64,000 nucleotides of DNA. It comes from Marsupella aquatica (Eukaryota; Marchantiophyta). The notes beneath the pieces were generated by a model. It did no database searches, was not told where the DNA came from, and was given only the letters and a program-made list of their open reading frames with translations. The translations under genes and the position numbers were made by a program. Positions 24,580 through 36,810 of this stretch are shown piece after piece. The stretch lies in the NCBI GenBank assembly GCA_973895155.1, contig OZ316897.1, positions 7,502,001 through 7,566,000 of the forward strand. The letters are read 5' to 3'. Numbering within the stretch: position 1 is the stretch's first letter; each line of letters opens with the position of its first letter.

Positions 24580-24834
24580 GCCAGGTAGCTTAGCATAGGA
24601 CCATTTGTAGGTAGGCCACGATACCATGCAGGTTGAGATGGATTATACACCTGTACATGTAAAGGTTGTACTTTCCATGCTAGAGGAGGCCATCCTCTTT
24701 TGTATATATAATGGCAGGGGTTTCCCCCTTTTGAGTCTCACTACCATTCTTGCTACCCATGCTCACTTCCATGCATCCCAACATTGTAACCCCCACACCC
24801 CCAAAATTAATAATCAGAAATTTTACCCCTTCAA

Positions 24835-25330
24835 TTATCCGATACTCCTCCGATCTTAAAAATATCCGAATGTCCGATTCTCCCAAACTCGGAATTTGCC
24901 ATCCCCAGAGAATCGATCTTTTCGATACCCTTGGTTACGGTCTTTCCGATACTTCTAGTAACGGTATTTTTGATCTTTATAACAACGGTATGTTCGATAC
25001 TTTTATTTACGGTCTTTGCGTAACCTTTTGATACGCAATATGCGATATTCAAAGTTACCCAAAGTCCGATTCTTTACGTATCGGAAGTGGATCGGAAGTG
25101 TATCGGCTCCCCTCTTCCATTTCCGATTTGCAGAACATCGGACGGCTGATTTTCCATTATTTTTGGGTACGCAAAGTGCGTTAAGTTTTGTATCGCAAAG
25201 TCCGATTATCTTCCGATTGTCGTTATTCGATGGGTTGAGAGTCGGAATTTGCGATACGTTTAGAGTCGGATGAGATGTTTTTCTTGGAAAAATTTTACAA
25301 AGGGATCCGAAGGTGTCCATGTCGGAAATT
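24835..25330. repeat. Right subterminal TCCGAT motif array
   Basis: The same TCCGAT/ATCGGA motif as the left end, repeated in both orientations up to the TIR, with degenerate forms such as TGCGATA and CGATAC. It probably serves with the left array as transposase or accessory-protein binding sites. Confidence 0.88.
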
Positions 25331-25338
25331 GGCCTCAT

Positions 25339-25350
25339 AATGTACTAGTG
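25339..25350 (-). repeat. CACTA right terminal inverted repeat
   Basis: AATGTACTAGTG, an exact inverse of the left end; followed by TSD TAT. Confidence 0.95.
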
Positions 25351-25389
25351 TATTCAATGAGCTATTCAAGATTCATGTACAAATTAGTT

Positions 25390-28324
25390 GCATACTTCAA
25401 TCTACATAACAAGTCCAAGTACATGTTGTTCTCTTAGCCATGCAGGTCCCTCACAAGATGCTGGTATGATAAGAGTCGTGGCTGCCAAATGTCCCTTCTT
25501 TGAACTACTCATAAACAAAATTAATATTCACTAAGGAAAGCAGGGTTTGAGAGATGGAACCAGAGATGGCAAAATTTCTAGAGCCACATTCCCTTACCAG
25601 AATGGGACCAAACTTTGCCTGCACATACCCCAGGTAGAAGACAACGTGCTGGTGAAGTAAGAGCACCAACAAAGCTTTGGTTGAGAAATGAAAAATGGGA
25701 GCCTTTGTGGGGTACTCCTGCCTCCTAAGCAACCTTTGACTTCTCTCCCTTGCCACTATTCAAACCAGCTCCGACTTGCTAGATCTGCAACCAAGTCCAA
25801 GTGCATGTTTTCCTCTTAGCCAGGTCCCTAACAAGATGGTGGTTCATAAGAGTCGTAACTGTCAAATCTCCCTACTTTGAAGTACTCAGAAATCAATCGT
25901 TCAATAAGGGAAGCAATGTTGAAGAGATGGGAGAAGGGAGCGTGGAATTTCTGGAGCCACATTCCCTGGGTGGAATGGGACCAAACTCGGCCAGCACGTA
26001 CCTCAAGTAGTGGAAAATGTCCTGGTAAAGTTACAATACGAACGGCAATTTCAGTGACAAATGAAAAATCGGATGCTCCGAGGCGGTCCTCCTGCCTCCC
26101 AAGCCACCTTCGAATCTTCTCCTTTGCCACTACTTTGATCAGCTCGTACTTGCTAGACCTGAAAATGAGTCCAACTACATTGTGTTCTCTCAGCCACGTC
26201 CCTAACAAGATGATGGTATCACAGGAGTCGTAGCTGTTGAACATCACTGCTTTGAAGTACTCAGAAATCAATCGTTCAATAAGGGAAGCAATGTTGAAGA
26301 GATGGAAGCAGGGAGCGTGGAATTTCTGGAGCCACATTCCCTGGGCGGAATGGGACCAAACTCGGCCAGCACGTACCTCAAGTAGTGGAAAATGTCCTGG
26401 TAAAGTTACAATATGAACGGCGATTTCAGTGAGAAATGAAAAATCGGATGCTCCAAGGCGGTCCTCCTGCCTCCCAAGCCACCTTCGAATCTTCTCCTTT
26501 GCCACTACTTTGATCAGCTCGTACTTGCTAGACCTGAATACGAGTCCAACTACATTGTGTTCTCTCAGCCACGTTCCTAACAAGATGATGGTATCACAGG
26601 AGTCGTAGCTGTTGAACATCATTGCTTTGAAGTACCCAGAAATCAATCGTTCAATAAGGGAAGCAATGTTGAAGAGATGGAAACAGGGAGCGTGGAATTT
26701 CTGGAGCCACATTCCCTAGGCGGAATGGGACCAAACTCGGCCAGCACGTACCTCAAGTAGTGGAAAATGTCTTGGTAAAGTTACAATATGAACGGCGATT
26801 TCAGTGACAAATGAAAAATCGGATGCTCCAAGGCGGTCCTCCTGCCTCCCAAGCCACCTTCGAATCTTCTCCTTTGCCACTACTTTGATCAGCTCGTACT
26901 TGCTAGACCTGAAAACGAGTCCAACTACATTGTGTTCTCTCAGCCACGTTCCTAACAAGATGATGGTATCACAGGAGTCGTAGCTGTTGAACATCACTGC
27001 TTTGAAGTACTCAGAAATCAATCGTTCAATAAGGGAAGCAATGTTGAAGAGATGGAAACAGGGAGCGTGGAATTTCTGGAGCCACATTCCCTGGGCGGAA
27101 TGGGACCAAACTCGGCCAGCACGTACCTCAAGTAGTAGACAATGTCCTGGTAAAGTTACAGCATAAATGGAGATTTCAGTGCGAAATGAAAAATTGGATT
27201 CTCCAAGGTGGTCCTCCTACCTCCCAAGCCACCTTCGAATCCTCTCCTTTGCCACTACTTCGATCAGCTCGTACTTGCTAGACCTGCAAACGAGTCCAAC
27301 TACATTGTGTTCTCTTAGCCATGTCCCTAACAAGATGATGGTATCACAGGAGTCGTAGCTGTTGAACATCACTGCTTTGAAGTACTCAGAAATCAATCGT
27401 TCAATAAGGGAAGCAATGTTAAAGAGATGGAAACAGGGAGCGTGGAATTTCTAGAGCCACATTCCCTAGGCAGAATAGGACCAAACTCAGCCAGCACGTA
27501 CCTCAAGTAGTAGACAATGTCCTGGTAAAGTTACAGCATGAACGGAGGTTTGAGTGAGAAATGAAAAATCGGATGCTCCGAGGCGGTCCTCCTGCCTCCC
27601 AGCCACCTTCGAACCCTCTCCTTTGCCACTACTTCCATCAGCTCATACTTGCTAGACCTGCAAACGAGTCCAACTACATTGTGTTCTCTCAACCATGTCC
27701 CTAACAAGATGATAGTATCACAGGAGTCGTAGCTGTTGAACATCACTACTTTGAAGTACTCAGAAATCAATCGTTCAATAAGGGAAGTAACATTTAAGAG
27801 ATGGAAGCAGGGAGCATGGAATTTCTGGAGCCACATTCCCTGGGCAGAATGGGACCAAACTCGGCCAGCACGTACCTCAAGTAGTAGACAATGTCCTGGT
27901 AAAGTTACAGCATGAACGGAGGTTTCACTGAGAAATGAAAAATCGGATGCTCCAAGGCGGTCCTCCTGCCTCCCAAGCCACCTTCGAATCTTCTCCTTTG
28001 CCACTACTTCGATCAGCTCGTACTTGTTAGACCTGCAAACAAGTCCAACTACATTGTGTTCTCTCAACCACGTCCCTAACAAGATGATAGTATCACAGGA
28101 GTCGTAGCTGTTGAACATCACTGCTTTGAAGTACTCAGAAATCAATCGTTCAGTAAGGGAAGTAACATTTAAGAGATGGAAGCAGGGAGCGTGGAATTTC
28201 TGGAGCCACATTCCTTGGGTGGAATGGGACCAAACTCGGCCAGCAAGTACCTCAAGTAGTGGACAATGTCCTGGTAAAGTTACAATATGAACGGCGATTT
28301 CAGTGAGAAATGAAAAATCGGATG
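25390..28324 (-). repeat. 375-bp tandem array, left part (about eight copies)
   Basis: The marker atcaatcgttcaat ends at 25,905, 26,280, 26,655, 27,030, 27,405, 27,779 and 28,154, spacing 375 bp, with one step of 374. A more diverged first copy covers about 25,390-25,800. On the minus strand each unit encodes about 125 residues (from MWLQKFHAPCFH to WSHSAQG) and, because 375 is a multiple of three, the frame reads through several units. Two units carry TAG where the others have CAG. I do not recognise the peptide. It may be a coding-length satellite derived from an exon. The array continues at 40,492 beyond the inserted transposon. Confidence 0.93.
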
Positions 28325-28350
28325 ATCAGCCTATTCATTAAAAGTGTATT
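28325..28350 (+). repeat. Left TIR of the 12.2-kb transposon
   Basis: It pairs with 40,466-40,491, 25 of 26 bases. It is preceded by GATG. Confidence 0.93.
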
Positions 28351-28359
28351 ATTATTTGA

Positions 28360-28690
28360 TTTATGTACATTTGGGCAATGAAAAGTGTACTTTTGGGCTT
28401 GAAAAAGTGTACATTTGGCCAATAAAAAGTGTACATTTGGGGATAGAAAAGTGGACAATTGGCCTAAAGAGTGTACATTTGGGCAATGAAAAGTGTATAT
28501 TTGAACATCAAAATAGGTACATTTGGCTTTAAAAGTGTACATTTGGCCTAGAAAGTGTACATTTGAGTGAAAAAAACATACATTTGGCTCAAAAAGTGTA
28601 CATTTAAGTGCATTTGGTCTAGAAAGTGTAGCTTTGAGTGCAACAAAGTGTACATTTGGCCTAAAAAGTGTACCAACTCTTATTATAATC
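28360..28690 (+). repeat. Left subterminal GTGTACATTTGG repeats
   Basis: More than ten imperfect copies of aaaagtgtacatttggnc, spaced about 20-30 bp, all in the same orientation. Candidate transposase binding sites. Confidence 0.88.
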
Positions 28691-28920
28691 ATTTAAAAGA
28701 AAAGAATGAATAGAAAAATATTTTTAATTATGCAAAAAAAGCAAACATTCATATTCATAACAATCAAAAGTTTAGAAAATGAGGAGATAGTATAACTAAC
28801 ACTCAATGGCATGGTCTCACATTAAAACTATTAAAATAGTAAATAACTAGTAGGTACTTGTTACTATCTACGTAACTATCTATTTAATAATTATTATAGC
28901 TTCACAAGTAACAACTAAGT
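28691..28920. other. AT-rich 3' flank of the transposase gene
   Basis: No gene. It probably includes the polyadenylation region of the minus-strand transposase. Confidence 0.4.
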
Positions 28921-31900
28921 CTACTTGTCCATCCTTTGGAGATAACTTTGGATAGTTTGTAGAACATTTTGAGGAATCTTCAAACCTCTGCCCGCCATGT
29001 TTTCTTCTTTCATGCCAGATTTAAAACCATACATTGCAGAATTTGCATACTGCCAATGTTGAGCGTTCTCACCAAACCCTGGATCTCGCTCCCATGTCTT
29101 AGTGGACATGAAGCAGTTTAGATACCATGCACTCTCAGTCACATCAAGTTTAGAGTGTTTAGGCCTCCACCATTCGACTGGAAACATTGGAGCATATTGT
29201 TGAGGCAGAGGAGGGTTTGTTGGAGATGTAGTTGGGACTTCATGCTTAGGGTCAACCGAACCCAAAGCTCTCACCAACCAGAAATGACCTCCACCATTTT
29301 TATTCTCCCAGTCATCCTCGGGTCGAAGAAATACAAAGTTCCCTTGACAAATATCCTGTAGGGGAATCCACCGTCCTTGTTCTCTCTCAGCTCGAGATCC
29401 AACAAATGGTGCCGCTTGATCTTCCATCTCTTCCAAGACCTCATTTTGAAGAGCCGTCATCTCCGCATTCTCCTCATCTTCACTTGGAGGACCACTTTGA
29501 TCCGGTTGGTTGACCTTGTAACCAGTGCCATGGTTAGTCTTAGGCCAAAATCCATTTTTCAAGGGAAATTGAGTACTTCCCTCCCCTTCTAGTGCAAGCC
29601 CATTTGTCAACAACTCCACAATTCTCTCCCAATATTTCACAAGAGGAAATCTTTCCTTATATGCTATAGATGTCTCATCAGTGCAACTCCTTCTCAAAAA
29701 ATCAAGGTACTTGGTAAGAAATGGGATAATCTCTTCAGATTTTTTGTGTATCTCTCCAATGGATTTAGCTAAGGGCTCTCCACTAGGTAAAAGAAGGGAA
29801 TTTGTTGTCAGATCTGTTGCCCAAATGCACCTTCCACCAACTGGAGCCCAAGCTTGCTTTACATGGGACTTATACTGAAATATTGGTACATTATCTCTCA
29901 TAGAGAAAAGAAATGATACAGGTTTTGAGTGACCTTGAATATCTTTAACGTTGAAAGTTTGAAGATATTCTTTGTAAGATGCAACTTCTTGTATCAATCT
30001 GGGAACTGGATGAATGCTCTCACATTCCCAAACCTCTGCCATAAGAGCAAGGAGAGTTGCAACTTCCTTGTGCTGAACTTGATATGATACCTTCGAAAAG
30101 AGTGCATCAACATCTTCGTGCGTATGACCAACCATAAGAAAAGACATTTGAACAGTTTCAAATACTCCTCTACTCACAAGCTCACTACAAAATGCCATGA
30201 CAGTCTGGTTTTTGTTATCCTTTGCTGAGTTATCCATTTGCAATGTTAGGTGCCTTGGCAAGGGCTTGAAAGATGGACTGCCTTGTTCCCCATGCATGTC
30301 CCCTCCTTGATCCTCACCAAGTTGGGTGGAGACCGTCTCCGTCTGACTCTCGGCTGCATCTTCAGAACCAATATACCTATTCATTGGAATACTCTTTGGT
30401 TCCAAATATCCCTTAAAAAATGCATCAAAGTCAAGAAGGGCTTGAAAGAAAGGTCTATGAAGTTCCAAATAAAGGTCATCCAACATGTCACCTGTCTTGT
30501 CTCCATTGTACTCTTCAAGGTCTCAAAGACACTTAGCCAAGGATGTCACCGTGAAATCGGCATCTCCTGGCCAAAGGCCAGTGACACTAAAGTGTGCATA
30601 GACTCCTGGATCCCTTCCGTGGGTCAACATCCCTGTGAGAGCAATAGGTAGCGGCATCCCATGACCCGAAAGCGATTTAGGAGTACTGACCATTTTTGGA
30701 ATCCACGTCTTTGCTTGATCCATCTTGTCGTGAATGATGCAAAGATATTCCCCTGGATGTTGCTTAGCCATCACTCGATGAGCATAGTAAACATATCTAC
30801 GTGATATTTGCTCACGAAGATGTTGCGCTTGTTTTTCTTCAATTTCAGCACGTTCTTTTTTCCTTCTTTCTCGCATCAAACTATCTTTGTATTCACAACA
30901 AAGAGTACACTTGGCAAATGCACCATCTTTATGGAAACTGAAGTTTGCGAATGATTTGCTCCAAATCTTGTACAGAGTATTCTCTGTAACTGGAGGAAGC
31001 CCCTCTTCCTTCATCTTTGTTCTCACATCTTCCAAAATCTCCAGCTTCTTGTAACATGCTGGAAGACGATATTTAGTGGAGTCTGTCCCATGAGCCCCAG
31101 CATAAGGTATATGAGGCATGGGCTCTGCATTTCGAGTCAAAAAATCCTCCAACAAAGCTCGTGCATGCAAGGTATTTGACCTTGTTTTCATGGAGCCCGT
31201 GTTTCCATGGAACCCAATTTTGCAGCCCTCCACATATCTCCTTTTGTAGTCATAATATTTTGTGTGGCTAAAGCCATGGATGATTGCAAATGCATGTCTA
31301 CATACGACCATACCCTTGAGAACATGGTGCCCCTTATCACGAACATCATCTTCTCTGTAGTGGAAGAGGTTGAAAATGTGTGATGTTTTTGACTCACTAG
31401 ACATCCCGTGAAATTCTATCCGAATATCTTCTATGTCTTCTCTTGGCATAGTCAGACAACATTTCTGCTTGCAACAATTCTCTCTTTTAATTTCATCAAT
31501 CGAAGCTTCCGTTGTTTTTGAAACTGCCTTGGTTTCCAATAGCCTTCTCTTCTTTTCAATCAGATCTACATGAGTCCTCTTGTTGAAATTGTATGGCCTT
31601 GTGCGCAGCATTCCCCTATCATTTACATTTGGATAGAGATCATCCCTATCCACCGACTCCATCCTCTCTGAACCTTCAACCAAAATGTCCGACAAAAATT
31701 TCCCATTTGCAAGTAGTTTTGTTGAATCAATTCGCCACCGAACCAAAGTAATTACTCGCCTATGGAAGTTGGGAAAGTATTGTGATTCCACCACATCTTT
31801 CACAGCAATCCCTACATGGTCCTCACCAAGCATTTCATCATCAACCGCCGCCGTTTCTTGAGGCACAGTGATGGTCCCCGTGGCAACCCTATTGGTTCAA

Positions 31901-32664
31901 TCTGAACCGATGTATAGTTCGACCAACTCTGACATCCAATTTGACCGTTGGAAATAGTCACAATTAGTTTTAGAAATTTCAACTGAGGGAGACTCCACAA
32001 CAAAACTCCGCTCTATGTTGATATCATCACCCGCATCCTTCTTTGAGAAACTCTTTCTACTTCGGACATCTGCCACGTCCCAGAGAACCCATGAGTCTTT
32101 TGCCTCATCAATTGTTTCAGCCCCACTGTGTTTGTAAGGTAAAACCCTACTCCCATGAATGACATCAGTGACCCTCACACTGATCCGTGATTCACCAAGT
32201 AAAATGTTGTGACATCTTTCCATTGGATTTGTATTGAAAACAACTCCAAGGGCTACACAACACCCAAAGATGAACATTTCAACCTCATCCCCTTGCCTCA
32301 GAGTGGTCGATGAGTACTCCTCTACAATTGGATTTTTCTCCAAATTACTCTCGGGTCTATTTGAACAACTACCTACACTAATGTGTTTTTGAGAATTTGT
32401 TGTCGTTGATAGATATGTGCAAGACAAATCCCAAATAACGCAAGAATCAATGGCATCAAAAAGGTTTTCTGCCCGAGGCATCGGAAATGGTAGTTTTGTG
32501 GTTTGGTCAAAAACTTTCTCAATGAGAACTCCCATTCGATTCTCTCTCAACAATATCTTTTGAACACTATCTTGCGGGTTGACTTTTTGAACTGTCCCGC
32601 TCGCAACATCGTAACCATCATTTGTCAATATCACATTGTCTCCTCTCAAAAATATTCCGGTCAT
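28921..32664 (-). pseudogene. DUF7869-like DDD transposase with three N-terminal Transposase_23-like modules; two in-frame TGA
   Basis: A single frame of 1,248 codons is interrupted only by TGA at 31,897-31,899 and 30,523-30,525. The N-terminal third has three related modules with the pattern VAxG-t...P...L-gV-V..V-LP......A-WD (residues about 8-80, 130-215 and 250-330), resembling the TNP1/En/Spm Transposase_23 domain. The middle holds VCRHAFAIIHGFSHTKYYDY and a Cys cluster (FAKCTLCCEYKD). The C-terminal half has candidate catalytic aspartates in IIHDKMDQAKTWIPKM, LTLQMDNSAKDNKNQTVMAF and VGHTHEDVDALFS. The order and spacing match DUF7869-type RNase H-fold proteins, which behave as transposases. 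Without the two TGA codons it would be full length, so decay looks recent. Confidence 0.85.
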
Positions 32665-34380
32665 TCCTATAACGTATTCACCTGCACAATTTTAAATGTA
32701 AAGTATTAGTTAAGAATGGTCCCAACTAGGAAGCACATAGGTGTCAACCCTCTCCAAGGACAGTGCGCATATCGGGATTATCCCCATCAAGCAAAATAAT
32801 AGGTCCCCAAAAAGTCCCTATCTAGCCCTAAGATCCCTGATCCCAATTTAGACGTTAGATAGGGATGATCCCTGTCCAAACGGTGGACAGGGATGATCCC
32901 TGTCCAAACGACGGATAGGGTCTGTCAGTGTCCAAACGGCGAACAAGGATCATCCCTGCCTAAACGGCGGATAGTGTCTGTCACTGTCCAAAAGGCGGAC
33001 ACGCCTGATCCCTGTCCAAATGGTGGATTGGGTCTATTCCCTGTCCAAACAACTGACAGGGATGATTCAAGGAAACTTTTCATATTGGGGTCCAATCAAG
33101 CAAATACCTCAAACGGCGGACAGGGATCATCCGGAGAATGACCGCGGACACGGATCCCTATTGAAAGGGTAGACAGGGATCATCCCTATCAAAACGGCGG
33201 ACAGGGACCATCCCTATCCAAACGGTGGACAGGGACCATCCCCATCCAAACAGCGAATACGGATCATTATCCAACCAGAGGATCCAAACGGCGAATACGG
33301 ATCATTATCCAACCAGAGGATCCAAACTGTAGAGGATCCAATAAAGTGCTATAGTTCATATGGTCCTCTACAGTACTCTACGGTGGACAGGGATCATCCC
33401 TATCCAAACAGCAGATAGAGATGATCCCTATCCAAATAGCAAACAGGGATGACCCTTGTACGGACAATTGACTCTACACACTAATTTAATGTTTGAGCAA
33501 AGAACGGTTGGATTGAGATTATCCCAATCGTGAGTTGGGCTGGGATTTTTTCACTTCAACCTTAACTTAGATATAGTAATTCCTAAATTTGCGGATATCA
33601 ATGGAATATGCTACAATTATATAATTAGGTTTAAAGTTACCTGTAATGGAAATGATTCTTGAACCCAAAACTCAATTTAGTTTATGTTGTCAAACCAAGG
33701 ATTAAAATACTGTGTTGAAGGGGTAGTTATCAGTAACCTGGTAAACTAAATGCTTCAGGGGTGTGGAAGAAATTAAAACTAGATGTTCTGTCTGGAAAAC
33801 AAGAGTGTCTCAATGGGGCTCCGTAATGAACGGACCTGGTTGAGGAACAGAACAAAAATCTAGAAATGAAAATACCAAATGAGGACTAGCCGGACAACCC
33901 CAAGTATCTTATACCAGTTGTTGAAGATCGCCCTTATGGATAAGGCAATGCGTGATCAGCCTTAAGCAACGGCGAGTGGATTAGGTCGGGCGACGCACTT
34001 TAGGGCAGCCATGCATTTAGGGTTTTCCACTCGCCTCGGCCTCCCACGTGTTCAGTGTGCCTTGCCTCACCTCGGGGGGGTAAAGGAGGCAGGAGGTCCC
34101 ACTTGGGCCTCATTCTTCATTCCCTCCTCGCTCCTCGCTCGCTCTCCTCCTCGCTCGCTCTCCTCCCTCCTCCGTCCGCTCCTCCTCTTCTCCACTCCTG
34201 CTCTTGCGCTCCTTTGCTCGCTCCTCCGCCTCATTCGCTTCCAATCTCCTTCGCTCCGACGCCTCTGCACTCCTTCGCTTTGCCTCCGCACTAAATTTTA
34301 TCCCCATAGCCGCCATGTTAATTGCCCTAGATCTAACGCTCTACAATCCTCCACGTGTCCATAAGGCCACGTGTCACACG
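32665..34380. promoter_or_regulatory. Divergent intergenic region of the 12.2-kb element
   Basis: It lies between the minus-strand transposase and the plus-strand ParB-like gene. It holds the palindrome array (32,760-33,470) and a CT-rich block (ctcctcgctcgctctcctcc type) at about 34,110-34,300 just upstream of the plus-strand start. Pyrimidine-rich stretches are common near plant transcription starts. Confidence 0.5.
32760..33470. repeat. Palindromic minisatellite, GGACAGGGAT plus complement, main array
   Basis: More than fifteen imperfect copies of a unit of about 35-42 bp with the core ggacagggat-natccctgtcc joined by aaacggcg linkers. Each core is a near-perfect inverted repeat. Diverged copies recur at 34,545-34,900, 36,540-36,810, 37,998-38,025, 38,148-38,172 and about 38,955-38,980. 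Confidence 0.9.
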
Positions 34381-34510
34381 ATGGAGCCATCCAGACCTAT
34401 TCCAGTGTGTCTCGTCAGTGAGCCAACAGAGGAGACAGACCTCTCATCCATTGAGGACGTGGTGGAGACGGCCCTCGAGGATTCCAGAGCCTTTCAATCG
34501 CTCAATCCAA

Positions 34511-34943
34511 GTGAGTATCCCAGTAACAAGTTGAATATTTGTGTGGTGGACAGAGATGATCCCTGTCCAAGTAGAGTCCAAATAGAAGATAGTCATCTTT
34601 ATTAGGAATTGGACAGAGATGATCTCTATCCAAATGGATGGAGATCATCCCTGTCCAATTGCATAGATATCATTTATTTCCAAACTGACGATAGAGGATG
34701 TCCTATCAGACGATGCTGAGGACCTTTATTAGGAATTGGATAGAGATGATCCCTGTCCAAGTATAGGATAGAGATGATAATAACGATCGTCAGTATCCTC
34801 TCATCGAACAGCGATGATCTTTATTACAAATTGGACAGAGATCATCGCTGTCCAAATAGAGGATAGAGATGATCCCTGTCCAATTTTTGTCAATTACAAA
34901 AGTAAGATTTCCAAACTAATATGCCTGGATGGGACTATTGCAG
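34511..34943 (+). repeat. Intron 1 of the ParB-like gene, filled with palindromic repeats
   Basis: Donor ccaa/gtgagt and acceptor ttgcag/ggagc join exons in phase 1. The intron is largely copies of ggacagagatgatc-type palindromes. Confidence 0.7.
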
Positions 34944-36539
34944 GGAGCTATCTAAATGCATTGAAACCACAGATTTCAGACGCAGATTGCTCCGAGGGAG
35001 TCTTGTTGGAGCAGAGCAGAGAAGATTTTTGTTGGGGCCTTGAGTTCTCCAGAGTTGATTTTGATTTCCTTAGCACGTCAACGAGACGGGATCCCATTTT
35101 GTGCATAAAGGTCAGAACTGCAGATCAGGAGACTCTTGTACTCGGACCTGTAGTCTTCATTGGAATTGAAGGAAGAGGGTTTGTTTCCGTCATTCTTGAG
35201 CTCCATGAAAGGATACGATGGGTTAAACTACATCTACCATCAAAGGCGTATTCTTCAGAATTCAATGTTGAGTGGTCTGTAGCTGGAGAACTTGGCGTGT
35301 TGGCAATGGGCTTTTTCCCTAAGTCGTATTCAACTCAAAAGGTGACTCTTGGAGTGAAGGGGATTCTTCCACTTGACATCATGTATGGGTTTCAATATGT
35401 GAAGCTTAATATGCATAAACACCAAGGGAATTATACATTTCCGGTGACATGGATTTTAAATAATTTGCTTGACAAGGCAGGATTCCTATCATCGGAATCA
35501 GGTGTTTTCCTTGACAAGAAAATTATATTTGCGGAGGAGTTTGCAATGGATAATGCAAAAAAGTGGGTAGAATCATTACCCAAGCCTACAAGTATTGCAC
35601 CAGTAGTGGTGAACAAGCCTCCAGTAGTTGTTAACAAAGAAGTTCCGAAGCCTAGAAAAATATCTCAGGAGACAACAACCGGGACTGCAGGAACAACGGC
35701 CGGGACAGCCTCCAAACAAGTGGTAGGGAAGCGAAGACAAAGAGAGAAGAAGGAGCGCAAGAAAACTGAGACACTGCCGAAGGAACCCGAGAAGAAGCCA
35801 GTAAAGAAGAAACATAAAACTGACAAGACTATTGCGCGGTCAACTCCGACGGACATACAAATGCTCCCAGAGGATGAGGGAGACAAACTTGATGCCCCGG
35901 AGGAGAAGAAGGTCTTAGAAGGGAATGATGTTCTCCAAAGAATAGAGCAGTACTATACTTTTGGGATAAATGAAATATTTTCTATTCCAGTGGAGAAAAT
36001 TTATCCAGCTCCGACAAGGTTATGTTACAGGATGCTCAACAGTGCCCATGTGAAGCACATAGCCGAATCCATGGTGAAAAACCCTGGACATGAACCTCAC
36101 GTTGTGGACCTTCTTCCTTACAATCCAAAACTTAGAAAGCTGCTTCATTTTGACAGCACAGAGAACGACCGCAAAGACCTTCTTGTAGGAGTGAAGAAAG
36201 GCGAGATTGTTTTCCTTGCCGTCAGTGGGCAACATTCTGCTAGGGGGGCCAAATGGGTTCTTGAGTGGGCCGAAACTGATGCCAAGCTCACAGTTTTGGC
36301 AAAAAAGTTAAAATATAGGAAGGCTAGATTATTGTCAGACCTTACGCCATCGGCTATACTGGTTGAGCACTCAATGAGATCAAATGCCATCAATTCTTTG
36401 ATGGTGTTTCAATCGTGCTTCAAAGATACAATTGTTCATGCAAGAAAACAATTCCTTGAAACTGGAAGACCAAGAAAGCCAAAGCACGGGGACAACAAAT
36501 CAAACGCCCAAGAGAGTCAAAATTTCAGGTGAGAAACAT

Positions 36540-36810
36540 TTTTCTTGTTTGGACAGAGATGGTCTCTGTCCAAGAGTGTGATCGTCCGTTACATTGATTT
36601 TAGTTCAATATGTTTTTGGTTATGACTTGGATGGAGATGGTCTCTGTCCAAGAGTGAGACCTTCCATTCTGTAGATTTTACTTCATTCTACTTTTGGTTA
36701 TGGCTTGGACGGAGATGGTCTCTGTCCAAGAGTGAGACCTTCCATTCTGTAGATTTTACTTCATTCTACTTTTGGTTATGGCTTGGACGGAGATGGTCTC
36801 TGTCCAAGCA
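36540..36810 (+). repeat. 78-bp tandem repeat in intron 2, each with one palindrome
   Basis: gagatggtctctgtccaag occurs at 36,634, 36,712 and 36,790, a period of 78 bp, after a first copy at about 36,550. Each unit carries one palindromic core like those of the main array. Confidence 0.88.

Larger units (their letters stand above)
15669..25350. mobile_element. CACTA (En/Spm) DNA transposon, 9,682 bp, with complete ends
   Basis: The left end is CACTAGTACATT and the right end is the exact complement, AATGTACTAGTG, giving 12-bp perfect TIRs. The flanking trinucleotide is TAT on both sides (15,666-15,668 and 25,351-25,353), the 3-bp target duplication expected for CACTA elements. Subterminal regions are packed with TCCGAT/ATCGGA motifs. 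Inside lie a tnp2-type transposase and a SET-domain coding region on the minus strand, and a divergently transcribed spliced gene of Ptta/En/Spm type on the plus strand. The transposase and SET frames each have one premature stop, so this copy is probably not autonomous today, although matching TSDs suggest a not very old insertion. Confidence 0.95.

Noticed and set aside
28300-28692. Minus-strand ORF of 130 codons
   Set aside because: It is a translation of the GTGTACATTTGG subterminal repeats, hence the repeated VHF/YTF peptides.
32760-33470. CRISPR-like array
   Set aside because: The repeats are palindromic, irregular in spacing and divergent, with near-constant linkers rather than unique spacers, and they sit inside a eukaryotic transposon.
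34055-34316. Overlapping Arg/Glu- and Leu/Ser-rich ORFs on both strands
   Set aside because: They are products of a CT-rich low-complexity block upstream of the ParB-like gene.
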